DNA of 64,000 bases from positions 186,001 through 250,000 of the forward strand of contig CP103442.1 in assembly GCA_024919035.1 (NCBI GenBank), read 5' to 3'. Below the pieces are notes generated by a model that was not told the origin of the DNA, made no database searches, and saw only the letters and a list, made by a program, of their open reading frames with translations. Source of the stretch: Methylophilaceae bacterium LSUCC0401. Its GTDB lineage: Bacteria > Pseudomonadota > Gammaproteobacteria > Burkholderiales > Methylophilaceae. Within the stretch, counting starts at the first letter, position 1; every line of letters begins with the position of its first letter. This document shows, piece by piece, positions 45,055 to 57,106 of the stretch. The position numbers and the translations under genes were made by a program.

Positions 45055-47314
45055 TGGATGATGCTTGTCTTGATTTGATATTAAGAATAATTTTATTTTC
45101 TGAGTCAATGTCAATTTCAACTTCGCCCCCATTGACCAGATCCCCGAATAGTAATTCATCAGCGAGGGCTTTCCTGATCGTGTCTTGAATTAATCTTGAC
45201 ATTGGCCTTGCACCCATTTTTTCATCAAATCCATTTTTTGCTAAATAATCTTTTAAGTTTTCAGAAAAGACGGCCTCAACTTTTTTATCATGAAGTTGGT
45301 TTTCAAGTTGGATCAAGAATTTATCAACGACTTTAAGAATGGTTTCATGCTGTAATGGAGCAAATGCAACGATGGCATCTATTCTATTTCTGAACTCTGG
45401 AGAAAAGGCTTTATTAATTTCAGCTTTTTCATCAAGTGTTTCTTGTTTGGAGTTCACAAATCCGAGGTTTGATTTTGACAAAGATTCCGCACCAACATTA
45501 GTTGTCATGATCAATGTAATATTTCTGAAATCAATTTTTCTTCCATTGCTATCAGTTAAGAAACCATTATCCATTATTTGGAGAAGGATGTTATGGACAT
45601 CGGGATGGGCTTTTTCAATTTCATCTAATAGCAAAACGGCATATGGGTTTTTATTAACTGCTTCTGTTAATGTTCCTCCTTGGTCAAATCCAACATATCC
45701 TGGAGGAGCGCCTATTAATTTAGACACTGAATGTCTTTCCATAAACTCACTCATATCAATTCGAATCAGCTCAATACCCAAAGTATAAGCTAATTGTTTG
45801 GCAACTTCAGTTTTACCAACACCGGTGGGACCGCTAAACATAAAGCTACCAATCGGCTTATTATCTGCAAGTAAACCACTTCGTGACATTTTAATTGCAG
45901 TTGATAATTTATTGATTGCCTCATCTTGGCCAAAAATAATTGCTTTCAGATCACGCTCAAGGTTTCTAAGCATGCTGCGATCGTCTTGATTGATATTTTT
46001 TGAAGGTATTTTTGCAATTTTTGAAATCACTTCTTCTATTTCTTTAGATGAAATAGTTTTTTTCTGTTTTGTTTTCGGCAGGATTTTCTGTAATGCGCCA
46101 GCTTCGTCAATCACATCGATGGCCTTATCAGGAAGTCTTCTATCAGTTATATATTTAGCGGATAACTCTACGGCTGCCGTAATTGCATTATTTAAGAATT
46201 TAACATTATGATGTTTTTCAAAAGAATTTTTTAATCCTTTTAGAATCTCTATTGAATTGGGAATGGAGGGCTCTTCAATATCAATTTTTTGAAATCGTCT
46301 TGTCAGCGCATGATCTTTTTCAAATACAGAGCGAAATTCAGTGAAGGTAGTTGCGCCAATACACCTCAACTCTCCTTTTGCAAGGGCAGGTTTTAAAAGA
46401 TTTGAGGCATCAAGCGTACCACCACTCGCAGAACCAGCCCCTATAATTGTATGAATTTCATCAATAAATAAAATAGAATCTGGTTTATTACTTAATTCTT
46501 TTAAAACATTTTTTAGTCGCTGTTCAAAATCACCACGATATTTAGTCCCAGCAATAAGTGAGCCCAAATCAAGGGAATAAATAGTTGTATTTTTTAAGAT
46601 GTCTGGGATGTCACCGTCAACAATTTTTTTTGCTAAACCTTCAGCGATTGCAGTTTTACCAACACCTGCTTCACCCACTAGCAATGGATTATTTTTTCTT
46701 CTTCTGCATAGAATTTGAGAGAGTCTTTCAATTTCATCACTTCTTCCAATAACTGGATCAATTCTACCTTCACCAACCACCTTATTTAAATTGATTGCAT
46801 AAGCATCAAGGTCACTCTCTTTTTTTGGAGCTGTCTGTTCAGCGGAATCCTCAATATCTTCTGAGCTAGCACTTTCTGCTGAATCTTTACCGATTCCATG
46901 GGCAATAAAGTTAACAACATCAAGTCTTGCAATGCCTTGCTGATGAAGAAAATAAACGGCGTGAGAGTCCTTTTCTCCAAAAATTGCAACAAGGACGTTT
47001 GCTCCTGTTACCTCTTTTTTCCCCGACGACTGAACATGCAACATGGCCCTCTGAATTACTCTTTGAAATCCAAGCGTAGGCTGGGTGTCGACTTCGTTTT
47101 CACCATTGACAATGGGCGTATGCTCTTCAATATGGCTATGTAAATCCTTTTTTAATGTCTCAAAATTCGCACCGCATGCCTTAAGAACTTCCTGAGCTGA
47201 TGGATTATCCATCATGGCCATTAATAGGTGTTCAACCGTGATGAGTTCATGGCGCTTTTGACGTGCGTCCATAAACGCCATATGTAAACTTACTTCTAGT
47301 TCTTGTGAAATCAT
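45029..47314 (-). CDS. clpA: ClpAP unfoldase ATPase subunit ClpA
   Basis: ClpA unfolds substrates for the ClpP peptidase and receives N-end rule substrates from ClpS. The 761-residue protein has an N-terminal repeat domain ([11 protein letters not shown]), AAA1 with Walker [14 protein letters not shown] and Walker B LFIDEIHT, and AAA2 with [13 protein letters not shown] and [11 protein letters not shown], then [11 protein letters not shown] in the small domain. It lacks the long middle coiled coil of ClpB. The ClpP-binding Ile-Gly-x loop should lie near GFVNSK. It lies 7 bp after clpS. Confidence 0.97.
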   Translation of the reverse strand: MISQELEVSLHMAFMDARQKRHELITVEHLLMAMMDNPSAQEVLKACGANFETLKKDLHSHIEEHTPIVNGENEVDTQPTLGFQRVIQRAMLHVQSSGKKEVTGANVLVAIFGEKDSHAVYFLHQQGIARLDVVNFIAHGIGKDSAESASSEDIEDSAEQTAPKKESDLDAYAINLNKVVGEGRIDPVIGRSDEIERLSQILCRRRKNNPLLVGEAGVGKTAIAEGLAKKIVDGDIPDILKNTTIYSLDLGSLIAGTKYRGDFEQRLKNVLKELSNKPDSILFIDEIHTIIGAGSASGGTLDASNLLKPALAKGELRCIGATTFTEFRSVFEKDHALTRRFQKIDIEEPSIPNSIEILKGLKNSFEKHHNVKFLNNAITAAVELSAKYITDRRLPDKAIDVIDEAGALQKILPKTKQKKTISSKEIEEVISKIAKIPSKNINQDDRSMLRNLERDLKAIIFGQDEAINKLSTAIKMSRSGLLADNKPIGSFMFSGPTGVGKTEVAKQLAYTLGIELIRIDMSEFMERHSVSKLIGAPPGYVGFDQGGTLTEAVNKNPYAVLLLDEIEKAHPDVHNILLQIMDNGFLTDSNGRKIDFRNITLIMTTNVGAESLSKSNLGFVNSKQETLDEKAEINKAFSPEFRNRIDAIVAFAPLQHETILKVVDKFLIQLENQLHDKKVEAVFSENLKDYLAKNGFDEKMGARPMSRLIQDTIRKALADELLFGDLVNGGEVEIDIDSENKIILNIKSRQASSTKKDLASS

Positions 47315-47321
47315 ATTTTTA

Positions 47322-47630
47322 TCATATCTTTTCTATAATACTTTGCAAGGGGTGTTGTTGTTCTTTTGCTAATTTTAAAACCTGATTCATTTTTGTTTCA
47401 GCAATTTCATAAGGATAAATGCCACAAACAGCCATTCCTTCTGTATGAATTTTGAGCATTAATCTTGTTGCTTCATCATCAGATTTTAAAAAAACCTTCT
47501 TAATAACATCCACAACAAACTCCATTGGCGTGAAGTCATCGTTCAATAGCAATACTTTGAACATTTTAGGAAGATTTGGTTTAACCTTTTTTTTAGGCTC
47601 AATAATTATTTTTGATTCATGTTGTGCCAT
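47322..47630 (-). CDS. clpS: ClpA adaptor protein ClpS
   Basis: ClpS delivers N-degron proteins to ClpAP. The 102-residue protein has the disordered N-terminal extension, the conserved substrate pocket KVLLLNDDFTPMEFVV, and the His-Glu region as KIHTEGMAVCGIYPYEIAE. Its gene directly precedes clpA on the same strand, the standard arrangement. The 8-bp gap after the CorC-like gene suggests co-transcription. Confidence 0.96.
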   Translation of the reverse strand: MAQHESKIIIEPKKKVKPNLPKMFKVLLLNDDFTPMEFVVDVIKKVFLKSDDEATRLMLKIHTEGMAVCGIYPYEIAETKMNQVLKLAKEQQHPLQSIIEKI

Positions 47631-47638
47631 AGTTAATA

Positions 47639-48895
47639 TTATTTAAATATCTTTAAAGTTTTAATACTCTTGTCTTGAGCATTTATTATTTCAAATGTAA
47701 TATTTTTGATTTTAAAACTGGTATTTGTTTCGGGAATATCCTCAAAATATTCTAAAACAAATCCATTTAAGGTTTTTGCTTTTTTTGATTTTAATTGTAA
47801 TTTAATAATCTTATTAATTTTTCTTAAACTACAACTTCCTTCTACGATCCAACCATCTGGCTCTTCGATAATTCTTGCATCATCTGATGGAAGATTTAAA
47901 TTAAATTCACCTGTAATTTCTTCCAAAATATCTTCAAGAGTAATCATGCCCATAAAATCTCCATGTTCATTCACTACCACTGCAATTTTGTATTTATTCT
48001 CTTGGAAATTTTGAATTTGTTTATACAAAGACGTTCCAGAGGCAATGAATCTTGGCGGCTCTATAATTTCCTTTATTTGAGCAATACTCAAACTTTCTTG
48101 GTTATCGATAAACTTTACTAGTTTTTTGATATTCAGGAGTCCTGTTATCGCTTGGTGTTCACTTTCTCTGACTAAGATAAAATCATGATGAAAGGTTTTT
48201 AATTTTTTGATAATTTCTTCAATGTCCTGATTAAATGAAATAAATTCAACATTGGTATGGGGAATCATCAAATCGTCTACAGTGTCATTCTCCAAATCCA
48301 AAAGATTGATTAACATGGATTGATTTTTATTGGTTATGACTTTAGATGAGGATGATATTACTGATTTTAATTCGTCCATGGTGATGAGATGTTTTTCAGA
48401 AAAATTTAATTTGATATTAAATATTTTTAAAATTGATAAAACAAAAAAGTTAACAAATAACACAATAGGATAAAGAATTTTTAGCAGGGGATACAAAAGA
48501 AAACTGCAACCCAAAGCCAGTTTTTCAGTGTGTGCTGCAGCAATCACTTTTGGAGTAATTTCGCTAAAAATAACGATAAGGAAAGTCACCACAAGGGTGG
48601 CTATCAGTAAAACTTCTTCATTATTACTAAAAAGTTGAATAGAGATCACGGTTACCATTGATGCTGCTGCTGCATTTGAAAAGTTATTACAAATCAAAAT
48701 AACGCTCAACAGTTTATCAGTTTGCGAAAGTAATTTTGAAGCGAGTTTTGCTGATCTCAAACCTTTTTTTTCTAAATAGTTCAGCTTGTGTTGATTGATA
48801 CCCATTAAACTCGTTTCCGCAATTGAAAAAAATGCAGAAATTCCTAGAAGGGTAAATAAAATAAAAATTTGATAAGTTATGGGTAAATCAATCAC
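47639..48895 (-). CDS. CorC/HlyC-type (CNNM) membrane protein with CBS pair
   Basis: The 418-residue protein has an N-terminal DUF21 membrane domain of four helices (residues about 1-190, with FSIAETSLMGINQHKL), a pair of CBS domains (about 205-325, including MIPHTNVEFIS and VVNEHGDFMGMITLEDILEEITGE), and a C-terminal CorC_HlyC domain. Family members are linked to magnesium or cobalt efflux, with nucleotide sensing by the CBS pair. It lies 8 bp after secF on the same strand. Confidence 0.88.
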   Translation of the reverse strand: MIDLPITYQIFILFTLLGISAFFSIAETSLMGINQHKLNYLEKKGLRSAKLASKLLSQTDKLLSVILICNNFSNAAAASMVTVISIQLFSNNEEVLLIATLVVTFLIVIFSEITPKVIAAAHTEKLALGCSFLLYPLLKILYPIVLFVNFFVLSILKIFNIKLNFSEKHLITMDELKSVISSSSKVITNKNQSMLINLLDLENDTVDDLMIPHTNVEFISFNQDIEEIIKKLKTFHHDFILVRESEHQAITGLLNIKKLVKFIDNQESLSIAQIKEIIEPPRFIASGTSLYKQIQNFQENKYKIAVVVNEHGDFMGMITLEDILEEITGEFNLNLPSDDARIIEEPDGWIVEGSCSLRKINKIIKLQLKSKKAKTLNGFVLEYFEDIPETNTSFKIKNITFEIINAQDKSIKTLKIFK

Positions 48896-48903
48896 TTTTG
48901 AAT

Positions 48904-49836
48904 TTAGGGAGACTCAGTTTCTTTTTTTTCTGAAATGGATCCAGCAAGATTAGAGTGGTTTGTCCCTAACCAAAGCGCCATTGGACAACCGACCATTATT
49001 GATGAGTAGATACCAAATAGAATTCCAATAGTCAGCGCTAAAGAGAAGTTATGTAATATTTCACCACCAAAAATTAGCATCGATATGACCACAGTTTGAG
49101 TCGAAAGATGGGTCATGATGGTTCTTGACATCGTTCGGGTAATCGCATTATTCATCACTTCAGTTACAGATGCGCGTCGCATTTTTCTGAAGTTTTCCCT
49201 AACCCGATCAAAGACGACTACAGACTCATTCACGGAGTAGCCTAAAACTGCCAATACAGCGGCTAGAACAGTTAAATTAAATTCCCATTGAAAAAATGCA
49301 AAGAAGCCAAGAATGATAATGACATCATGCATATTTGCAATCACTGCTGACAAAGCAAAACGCCACTCAAACCTCAATGATAAATACAGAATGATGCCAA
49401 TACAAACAAACAGAATTGCTAAAGCGCCATTTTCAAAAAGCTCCTCACCAACTTGACTGCCAACCGATTCAACACGTTTGATTTCAAAATTATTCCCTAA
49501 GACTGATAATTCTTGATTCACAGTTTCTGATAATTCAGCAATTGATATTTGCTCATTGATAGGCAGCCTGATTAAAACATCTTTGTCCGTGCCAAAATTT
49601 TGTACCTGAATTTCATTTAAATTGATACTTTTTAATTGTTCCCTGATTTCATCAAGATTTGCCTTTTCTTGATAAGAGACTTCAATAATGGTGCCACCGG
49701 TAAAATCAACACCGTAATTTAAACCTTTTTGAAATAAAAAGAAAAAAGCTAAGATAAAGGTGATGATTGAAATGGCCGCAGAAAATTTGCGGTATTTCAT
49801 AAAAGGGATATCGTTTTTTACTCTAAAAAATTCCAT
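48904..49836 (-). CDS. secF: Protein translocase subunit SecF
   Basis: SecF pairs with SecD to use proton motive force in late protein export. The 310-residue protein has six hydrophobic helices, the GVDFTGGTIIEVSYQ segment after TM1, and conserved helix motifs GYSVNESVVVFDRVREN and NNAITRTMSRTIMTH in the SD/F family. It follows secD by 5 bp. No unusual features are visible. Confidence 0.96.
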   Translation of the reverse strand: MEFFRVKNDIPFMKYRKFSAAISIITFILAFFFLFQKGLNYGVDFTGGTIIEVSYQEKANLDEIREQLKSINLNEIQVQNFGTDKDVLIRLPINEQISIAELSETVNQELSVLGNNFEIKRVESVGSQVGEELFENGALAILFVCIGIILYLSLRFEWRFALSAVIANMHDVIIILGFFAFFQWEFNLTVLAAVLAVLGYSVNESVVVFDRVRENFRKMRRASVTEVMNNAITRTMSRTIMTHLSTQTVVISMLIFGGEILHNFSLALTIGILFGIYSSIMVGCPMALWLGTNHSNLAGSISEKKETESP

Positions 49837-49841
49837 AAATT

Positions 49842-51734
49842 TTAGTTGTTTACCTTGTAAATTTCACCAATGTTTAATTTATTAATTTTTCTTTTCGCAC
49901 CATAATATAGATTCACCAGTGCACGTGAGACAAGGATGGCTGAAAACATCGATGTAAGAATACCAAGAACATGAACAACAGCAAAACCTTTGATTGGACC
50001 CGTTCCAAACATAAAGAGTGCCAATCCTGCAATTAATGTTGTGATGTTCGAATCGAGAATAGTACCCCAGGCTTTTTGATATCCTAGATGAATACTTGCC
50101 TGAGGTGTATTTCCGTTTCTAATTTCATCTCGAATTCTTTCATTGATAAGAACATTTGAATCAATAGCCATACCGACAGTCAGAGCCATAGCCGCTAATC
50201 CAGGAAGCGTTAGTGTGGCCTGGAGGGTTGATAAAACAGCAATCAATAAAATTAAGTTAATAGTTAAAGCAATTGATGAAAATATTCCAAACAGCATATA
50301 GTAAAAAGAAATTAACAGAATGACCGCAATGAAACCCCAAAGTGTTGATTGAATACCTCTTTGAATATTTTCTTTTCCCATGCTTGGTCCGACAGTTCTT
50401 TCTTCAATAATCTCCATTGGCGCCGCAAGTGAACCTGCCCTCAAGAGCAATGAAACATCTGTGGCTTCTTGCGCATTTTTCATTCCAGTGATTTGAACAC
50501 GGCCACCACCAATTTCACTTTTGATAACTGGGGCAGTAATGATCTCGGTTAATTCTTTTTCAATAAGAAGAATAGCAATTCTTTTGCCAATATTTTCTCG
50601 AGTAACTTTTTTAAATACGTTTGCACCTTTTCCATCAAGAGTTAAAGAGACAATGGATTGCCCTGTTTGATTATCCACACCAGGCCCAGCATTATTGATA
50701 TTCTCACCAGTGAGAATCACCTCTTTTTTTAGCAATAACGGATTATCATTGCGATCATAATAGAGCTCACGCCCCAGCGGAATATTTCCAGCAATAGCTT
50801 CATCGATAATTGAAGGCGAAGCCTCGTCATCAACAAGTCTCATTTCTAGTAAAGCGGTACGGCCAATAATTTCTTTTGCTTTGGCAGTATCTTGAACCCC
50901 TGGAAGTTGAACCACAATACGGTTATCGCCTTGCTGCTGAATAACTGGCTCTGCCACCCCCAGTTCATTAATTCTATTATTTAACGTTTCAAGGTTTTGC
51001 TTAATTGCAAATTTGGTCATTTCCTCTTTATTTGCTGCAGAACTTGCAACAGTTAAAATAAATTTATTATCTTTTTCCAATTCTTTAATTTTTGGGGCAT
51101 TTCCTGTGCTGCCTAAATTAATTCGTTTTGAAAATTCAAAACTGCTATCGGTTTGTGTTAACAAAGCTTTAGCTTTTTTTAAATCTTTTTCATCAGCAAA
51201 TTGAACGAATATTGATCCGCTTTCAACATCAATTTGATCATATCGAATTTTATTTTCCCTTAAAGTAGATCGAATCTCATTGATTTTACCCGTTGATTCT
51301 TTTGCTTCAATATTACTTAAATCAACCTGCATCAAGAAATGCACCCCACCTCTAAGATCCAACCCTAGGTACATCGGTTGGCCTCCAATGGCCTCAAGCC
51401 AGTTTGGCGAGTTTGGTAACAAATTTAAAGCAATGATAAAATTTGGACCAAGCTTTTCTTCAAGCAGTCCTTTTGCCGTTAATTGATCTTCATTATTTTC
51501 AAGCTTAAACTTGACATAACCATCGGTCAGAATGGTCCCGTTAGTGCTAATGTTATTCTCATTCAGAATGTTTTCTGCCTGCGAGATGACGATCGGGTCA
51601 ATTTTTTCTCCAGACTTTAAAGACATAATTTGAACAGCTGGAGCCTCACCAAAAAAATTAGGTATTGCGTAGATAACTGACAGCAAGACAATCAGCAGTA
51701 TAGAAATATTTTGCCAGCGTGAATATTGATTCAT
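49842..51734 (-). CDS. secD: Protein translocase subunit SecD
   Basis: SecD forms the SecDF auxiliary translocation complex. The 630-residue protein has TM1 near the N-terminus, the GLDLRGGVHFLMQVD segment, a large periplasmic region, and five C-terminal helices with the proton-pathway motif AMALTVGMAIDSNVLINERIR. Length is usual for proteobacterial SecD. It lies 2 bp after yajC and 5 bp before secF, so the three are tightly co-translated. Confidence 0.97.
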   Translation of the reverse strand: MNQYSRWQNISILLIVLLSVIYAIPNFFGEAPAVQIMSLKSGEKIDPIVISQAENILNENNISTNGTILTDGYVKFKLENNEDQLTAKGLLEEKLGPNFIIALNLLPNSPNWLEAIGGQPMYLGLDLRGGVHFLMQVDLSNIEAKESTGKINEIRSTLRENKIRYDQIDVESGSIFVQFADEKDLKKAKALLTQTDSSFEFSKRINLGSTGNAPKIKELEKDNKFILTVASSAANKEEMTKFAIKQNLETLNNRINELGVAEPVIQQQGDNRIVVQLPGVQDTAKAKEIIGRTALLEMRLVDDEASPSIIDEAIAGNIPLGRELYYDRNDNPLLLKKEVILTGENINNAGPGVDNQTGQSIVSLTLDGKGANVFKKVTRENIGKRIAILLIEKELTEIITAPVIKSEIGGGRVQITGMKNAQEATDVSLLLRAGSLAAPMEIIEERTVGPSMGKENIQRGIQSTLWGFIAVILLISFYYMLFGIFSSIALTINLILLIAVLSTLQATLTLPGLAAMALTVGMAIDSNVLINERIRDEIRNGNTPQASIHLGYQKAWGTILDSNITTLIAGLALFMFGTGPIKGFAVVHVLGILTSMFSAILVSRALVNLYYGAKRKINKLNIGEIYKVNN

Positions 51735-51736
51735 AG

Positions 51737-52051
51737 TTAAATGGACTTAATGGTTCCCTTTGGAAGCACAGTTTGCACTGAGTTTTTTTGGAATTTTACG
51801 TTAGTGTCATTTGCAACATTTAAGATGATGTAAAGATCGGAAACTTTCTCAATGGTTCCCATCATTCCTGAAGCTAGCATCACTTCATCACCTTTTTTCA
51901 GTTCTGAAATTAATTTCTTGTGATCCTTGGCTTGCTTCATTTGTGGCCGAATCAGCATAAAATAAAATAAAATAAAAATTATAATAAATGGAACAAAGCT
52001 CATTAGGCCGGCGGGAGCAGTGGCAGAATTGGCATAGGCTAAAGAAATCAT
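51737..52051 (-). CDS. yajC: Preprotein translocase accessory subunit YajC
   Basis: YajC is a small membrane partner of SecDF. The 104-residue protein has one transmembrane helix (about residues 19-38, FVPFIIIFILFYFMLIRPQ), then the charged segment KQAKDHKKLISELKKGDEVMLASGMMGTI (given only as a marker region), which is typical of the family. It lies between tgt and secD, the standard order, with 63 bp separating it from tgt. Confidence 0.95.
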   Translation of the reverse strand: MISLAYANSATAPAGLMSFVPFIIIFILFYFMLIRPQMKQAKDHKKLISELKKGDEVMLASGMMGTIEKVSDLYIILNVANDTNVKFQKNSVQTVLPKGTIKSI

Positions 52052-52114
52052 ATTTACTTCAATCTTAAAAATTTAAAGTCGAATTTTAGCATATTTTATG
52101 AATGAAAAAGCTGA

Positions 52115-53257
<1,143 letters not shown>

Positions 53258-53307
53258 TGAATATTAATTTCGATGAAAAAAAGGGGGAACTAGGATAAAA
53301 TTGCAGG

Positions 53308-54075
53308 ATGGTAAAAAATGATAAAAATTTAAAAAAACAATCTGAATTTTATTTGTTGCCAAATTTATTTACGACAGCGGCATTATTTTTTGGTTTTTTT
53401 TCTATCCTCAATGCGATGAACGGTAAATTTGAATTTGCTGCATTAGCTATTTTTTTGGCCTTGGTAATGGACGGCCTTGATGGAAGAGTTGCTCGACTCA
53501 CGAATACAGAAAGTAAATTTGGTGCTGAATACGATAGCCTTTCAGACATGGTGTCATTTGGGGTAGCCCCCGCCTTAGTGATGTACGTATGGGCCCTCAA
53601 GCCATTGGGAAAAATAGGTTGGATTGGGGCTTTTATATATTGTGCTTGTGCTGCTTTTCGTCTCGCAAGGTTTAACACAAAATTAGATATGTCAGAAAAA
53701 AAATATTTTTTTGGACTTCCGTCCCCTGCGGCAGCTGCGCTTATAGCAGCATTTATTTGGGTTTGTATCGATAACGGCATTAGTGGAAATGATACATTTT
53801 TTAATTTTTTTCAAATGCAATGGTTTGCATGGATTATGATATTAATTGCAGCTCTATCAATGGTAACGGATATTAAATATTACAGTGGCAAGGACTTAAA
53901 TTTAAGGAATAGCGTTCCTTCTGTATCTATTTTGCTAATTGTTTTGGCTTTTTCTCTTTTGTCACATAGCCCTGCTGAGATTATTTTTATCATCTTGCTT
54001 GGCTATCTTTTATCCGGATATGCCAATTTTTTTAAAGAAAACTTTAATGTAAAACAAAATACTAAGAAAAAATGA
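53308..54075 (+). CDS. pssA: CDP-diacylglycerol--serine O-phosphatidyltransferase
   Basis: PssA makes phosphatidylserine, the precursor of phosphatidylethanolamine. The 255-residue membrane protein has the CDP-alcohol phosphotransferase signature, read as [26 protein letters not shown] in part (residues about 52-77), with all the catalytic Asp and Gly positions kept. About seven hydrophobic helices follow. It is of the Bacillus/helicobacter-like type, as in many Betaproteobacteria. It overlaps leuA by 4 bp. Confidence 0.93.
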   Translation: MVKNDKNLKKQSEFYLLPNLFTTAALFFGFFSILNAMNGKFEFAALAIFLALVMDGLDGRVARLTNTESKFGAEYDSLSDMVSFGVAPALVMYVWALKPLGKIGWIGAFIYCACAAFRLARFNTKLDMSEKKYFFGLPSPAAAALIAAFIWVCIDNGISGNDTFFNFFQMQWFAWIMILIAALSMVTDIKYYSGKDLNLRNSVPSVSILLIVLAFSLLSHSPAEIIFIILLGYLLSGYANFFKENFNVKQNTKKK

Positions 54076-55607
54076 CTGAAAAATTAATTGTTTTTGATAC
54101 GACGCTCAGGGATGGAGAACAAAGCCCTGGAGCCTCGATGACCCAAGAAGAGAAGGTCAGAATAGCCCTTCAACTTGAAAAGCTTGGTGTGGATATTATT
54201 GAAGCTGGTTTTGCAGCAGCAAGCCCAGGAGACTTTAGTGCTATAGAAGCTGTCTCTAGAAAAGTAACTAAATCTACCGTGTGTTCATTAGCCCGAGCAG
54301 TAAGAAGCGATATCGATCGTGCTGGGAACGCCATTAGGCATGCAAAGTCAGGAAGAATACATACCTTTATAGCTACAAGTCCGATTCACATGGTAAACAA
54401 ATTACGCATGACTCCTGATCAAGTTCTTGAGCGTGCTGTAGAAGCTGTTAAGTGGGCATTGGAGTTTACAGATGATGTTGAATTTTCAGCAGAGGATGCT
54501 GTTCGATCAGAGATTCCATTCCTCATTGAAGTCTTTGATGCAGTCATTCAGGCCGGTGCAAAAACCATTAATGTTCCCGATACTGTTGGGTACTCCATTC
54601 CTTTTCAGTGGGGAGACCGAATCAAACAGTTAATTGAAAAAGTTCCAAATTCTAAAACCGTAATATGGTCAACACATTGTCATAACGATCTCGGAATGGC
54701 GGTCGCCAACTCTTTAGCTGCCGTTTTGAATGGTGCAAGACAAGTTGAATGTACCATTAATGGTCTTGGTGAAAGAGCAGGAAATGCAAGTCTTGAGGAA
54801 ATTGTTATGACCATCAAAACAAGGCAAGATGTTTTTAACTTATCCAGTTCAATTAATACTGAATTTATCGTACCCACCTCAAAACTTGTTTCAACCATTA
54901 CCGGTTATGCAGTTCAGCCAAATAAGGCGATTGTCGGGGCTAATGCTTTTGCACATGAGTCCGGTATCCACCAGGATGGCGTATTAAAACATCGTGAAAC
55001 TTATGAAATTATGAAAGCCGAAGATGTGGGCTGGGGTGCTAATAAAATATCTTTAGGTAAATTGTCTGGACGCAATGCTTTTAAGAGTAGACTTGATGCC
55101 CTCGGGATTCAATTAGATACGGATGACTTAGTGAATGCAGCTTTTGATAAATTTAAACTGTTAGCTGATAAAAAATCTGAAATTTTTGATGAAGATATTC
55201 ACGCCCTCATCAGCGATGAATACTCCTCAGCCATGCAAGAGAGTTTTAGACTAGTTGCATTAAAGGCCACCTCTGAAATCAATCAAAATCCTCATTCTTC
55301 AATTGTGATTAATTGTAATGGTGAAAATAAATCAGAAACCTCTGAGGGCAGTGGTTTGGTTGATGCAACATTTAAGGCTATTGAAAAAATTGTACAATCT
55401 GATGCAGAACTATTGCTCTTCTCTGTGAATAACATTACGACAGGAACGGACGCTCAAGGAGAGGTTACTGTTCGACTTACAAAGGGCGGTCGAATTGTGA
55501 ATGGTCAAGGTTCAGATACAGATATTGTGATTGCCTCTGCAAAAGCTTATATCAATGCAGTCAATAAGATTACTTCAAAGCTTGAAAGAGCTCATCCTCA
55601 GGTTTAA
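54072..55607 (+). CDS. leuA: 2-isopropylmalate synthase LeuA
   Basis: LeuA is the committed enzyme of leucine synthesis, joining acetyl-CoA and 2-oxoisovalerate. The 511-residue protein has the HMGL-like TIM barrel: [16 protein letters not shown] with metal and catalytic residues, [33 protein letters not shown] and [14 protein letters not shown]. The C-terminal LeuA dimer domain (from about residue 390), ending near [15 protein letters not shown], is the leucine feedback-binding region. It is coupled to pssA by overlap, a common betaproteobacterial pair. Confidence 0.97.
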   Translation: MTEKLIVFDTTLRDGEQSPGASMTQEEKVRIALQLEKLGVDIIEAGFAAASPGDFSAIEAVSRKVTKSTVCSLARAVRSDIDRAGNAIRHAKSGRIHTFIATSPIHMVNKLRMTPDQVLERAVEAVKWALEFTDDVEFSAEDAVRSEIPFLIEVFDAVIQAGAKTINVPDTVGYSIPFQWGDRIKQLIEKVPNSKTVIWSTHCHNDLGMAVANSLAAVLNGARQVECTINGLGERAGNASLEEIVMTIKTRQDVFNLSSSINTEFIVPTSKLVSTITGYAVQPNKAIVGANAFAHESGIHQDGVLKHRETYEIMKAEDVGWGANKISLGKLSGRNAFKSRLDALGIQLDTDDLVNAAFDKFKLLADKKSEIFDEDIHALISDEYSSAMQESFRLVALKATSEINQNPHSSIVINCNGENKSETSEGSGLVDATFKAIEKIVQSDAELLLFSVNNITTGTDAQGEVTVRLTKGGRIVNGQGSDTDIVIASAKAYINAVNKITSKLERAHPQV

Positions 55608-55609
55608 TT

Positions 55610-56275
55610 TTGGATTTAGCCTTATTTGATCTTGATAACACCTTGTTAAGGGGGGACTCTGATTACAATTGGGCAAAATTTCTCATAAAACATCATTTGC
55701 TAGACCCCAAGCTTCATCAGGAGAAAAATGAAATTTTTTATCAAGACTATCAAAAGGGAACCTTAGATATATATGCTTTTTGCGAGTTTCAATTTCGACC
55801 GCTTAAAGAAAATAATCGGGATAAATTAGATAGCTTAAGGCATGAATACGTTGAGACGGTTATAAAACCGCTTGTCAGTAAAAAATCACTTGAGTTGGTG
55901 AGGAAGCATCAAAAGCGAGGCGACCTGTGTATTGTGATTACGGCCACCAATTCATATATCACTCAGCCTATTGCCAGACTGTTTGATATAGATTATCTGA
56001 TTGGTACCGATCCAGAAGAAGTGGCAGGTGAATTTACCGGGAAAGTTAAGGGATTGCCCTCATTTAAAGAGGGAAAAGTTACAAGGCTTAATCAGTGGTT
56101 GGAAGAAAATAATTACGATTTTCATCAATTTGAAAAAAGTTTTTTTTATTCAGACTCCTTGAATGATCTTCCCTTGTTAAAAGCTGTGTCAGACCCTGTA
56201 TGCGTTAATCCTGATAACACTCTCATAAAAGAAGCTCAAGCCAATCATTGGCCAATTATTTCGCTTGAGGATTAG
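55610..56275 (+). CDS. HAD-IB family phosphatase (SerB-like)
   Basis: The 221-residue protein belongs to the HAD-IB group. Motif I is ALFDLDNTLLRGDSD at the N-terminus, motif II is VITATNSYIT, and motifs III/IV include KGLPSFKEGKV and FYSDSLNDLPLLKAV. The group includes phosphoserine and histidinol-phosphate phosphatases; the substrate cannot be told. The start is a TTG 3 bp after the leuA stop. It overlaps the convergent CcsA-like gene by 4 bp. Confidence 0.9.
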   Translation: MDLALFDLDNTLLRGDSDYNWAKFLIKHHLLDPKLHQEKNEIFYQDYQKGTLDIYAFCEFQFRPLKENNRDKLDSLRHEYVETVIKPLVSKKSLELVRKHQKRGDLCIVITATNSYITQPIARLFDIDYLIGTDPEEVAGEFTGKVKGLPSFKEGKVTRLNQWLEENNYDFHQFEKSFFYSDSLNDLPLLKAVSDPVCVNPDNTLIKEAQANHWPIISLED

Positions 56276-57051
56276 CTCAGTAGGTATTCAATTACAAACT
56301 TACTGCCAAAGTAAGAGAGCAGAAGAAGAATAAAAGCTGTCAGTGAGTAATGTAAGGCTTTTTTACCTCTTAGCCCGTTAAAAAACCTCTGGTATAAAAC
56401 ATATGCATAAAATAACCAAGATGTTATTCCAAAAAAAGTTTTATGATTAAAAATAAATGGCTGACCAAATATTTCATTTGAGAAGAAAACGCCTGTAAAG
56501 ATGGTGATGGTGAGTAGGATAAATCCAAACCCTAAAATAAAAAATAAGAATTTTTCCATTCCCAATAATGAATTTTCGGATGAAAAAAAAGAAGATAATT
56601 TTTTTCTATGAAGATTTTTTTCTAAAAACATTATAAAAATTGAAAAAAATGCTGAATACGTTAACAAGCCATACCCTATTATTGCAATACCAATGTGCAG
56701 AAGATAATAAATAGAGTCATCATTTCGAATGGTATGTTCATGGGAGAAGATACTATGAAAAATCAAGATTAAAATGGTGGGAATAATAATGATTTTTTCT
56801 AATCCCTTGTGATGCATTTTGATATTAAATATTAAGTAGAAAAATACAGTGATAATACTCACCACTAACAACGCATTTGAAAAATCAAAATTGAATGAGC
56901 GGAGCAAGACATCATAATAAATGAGCAATGCATGACAAATTAAGGCTAATGCGACAGATAGTCTTTTAACGCTGATATATTTATCATTGAGATTAAAAAG
57001 GCTAAGCCAATATAATAACAGAGCAAATATGTAAGAACTCAAATACAACAT
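56272..57051 (-). CDS. CcsA/CcmC-like cytochrome c assembly-type membrane protein (YpjD-like)
   Basis: The 259-residue protein has about eight hydrophobic helices and resembles the CcsA-like proteins encoded beside ffh in many proteobacteria (E. coli YpjD). The features visible are LLHIGIAIIGYGLLTYSAFFS, with a histidine that could bind haem in the family, GMEKFLFFILGFGFILLTITI, and the later FNHKTFFGITSWLFYA with another histidine. The true function is unproven. It is divergent from ffh over 55 bp. Confidence 0.78.
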   Translation of the reverse strand: MLYLSSYIFALLLYWLSLFNLNDKYISVKRLSVALALICHALLIYYDVLLRSFNFDFSNALLVVSIITVFFYLIFNIKMHHKGLEKIIIIPTILILIFHSIFSHEHTIRNDDSIYYLLHIGIAIIGYGLLTYSAFFSIFIMFLEKNLHRKKLSSFFSSENSLLGMEKFLFFILGFGFILLTITIFTGVFFSNEIFGQPFIFNHKTFFGITSWLFYAYVLYQRFFNGLRGKKALHYSLTAFILLLLSYFGSKFVIEYLLS

Positions 57052-57106
57052 AAGTGTGTTTAATGATTTACAATAACTAATTATATTATAGGTGATATAA
57101 CTCAGT

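Noticed and set aside
45339-45788. 149-residue plus-strand frame
   Set aside because: It lies wholly antisense to the AAA2 domain of clpA and is a mirror of conserved codons.
53349-53780. 143-residue minus-strand frame
   Set aside because: It is entirely antisense to pssA, which has clear catalytic motifs.
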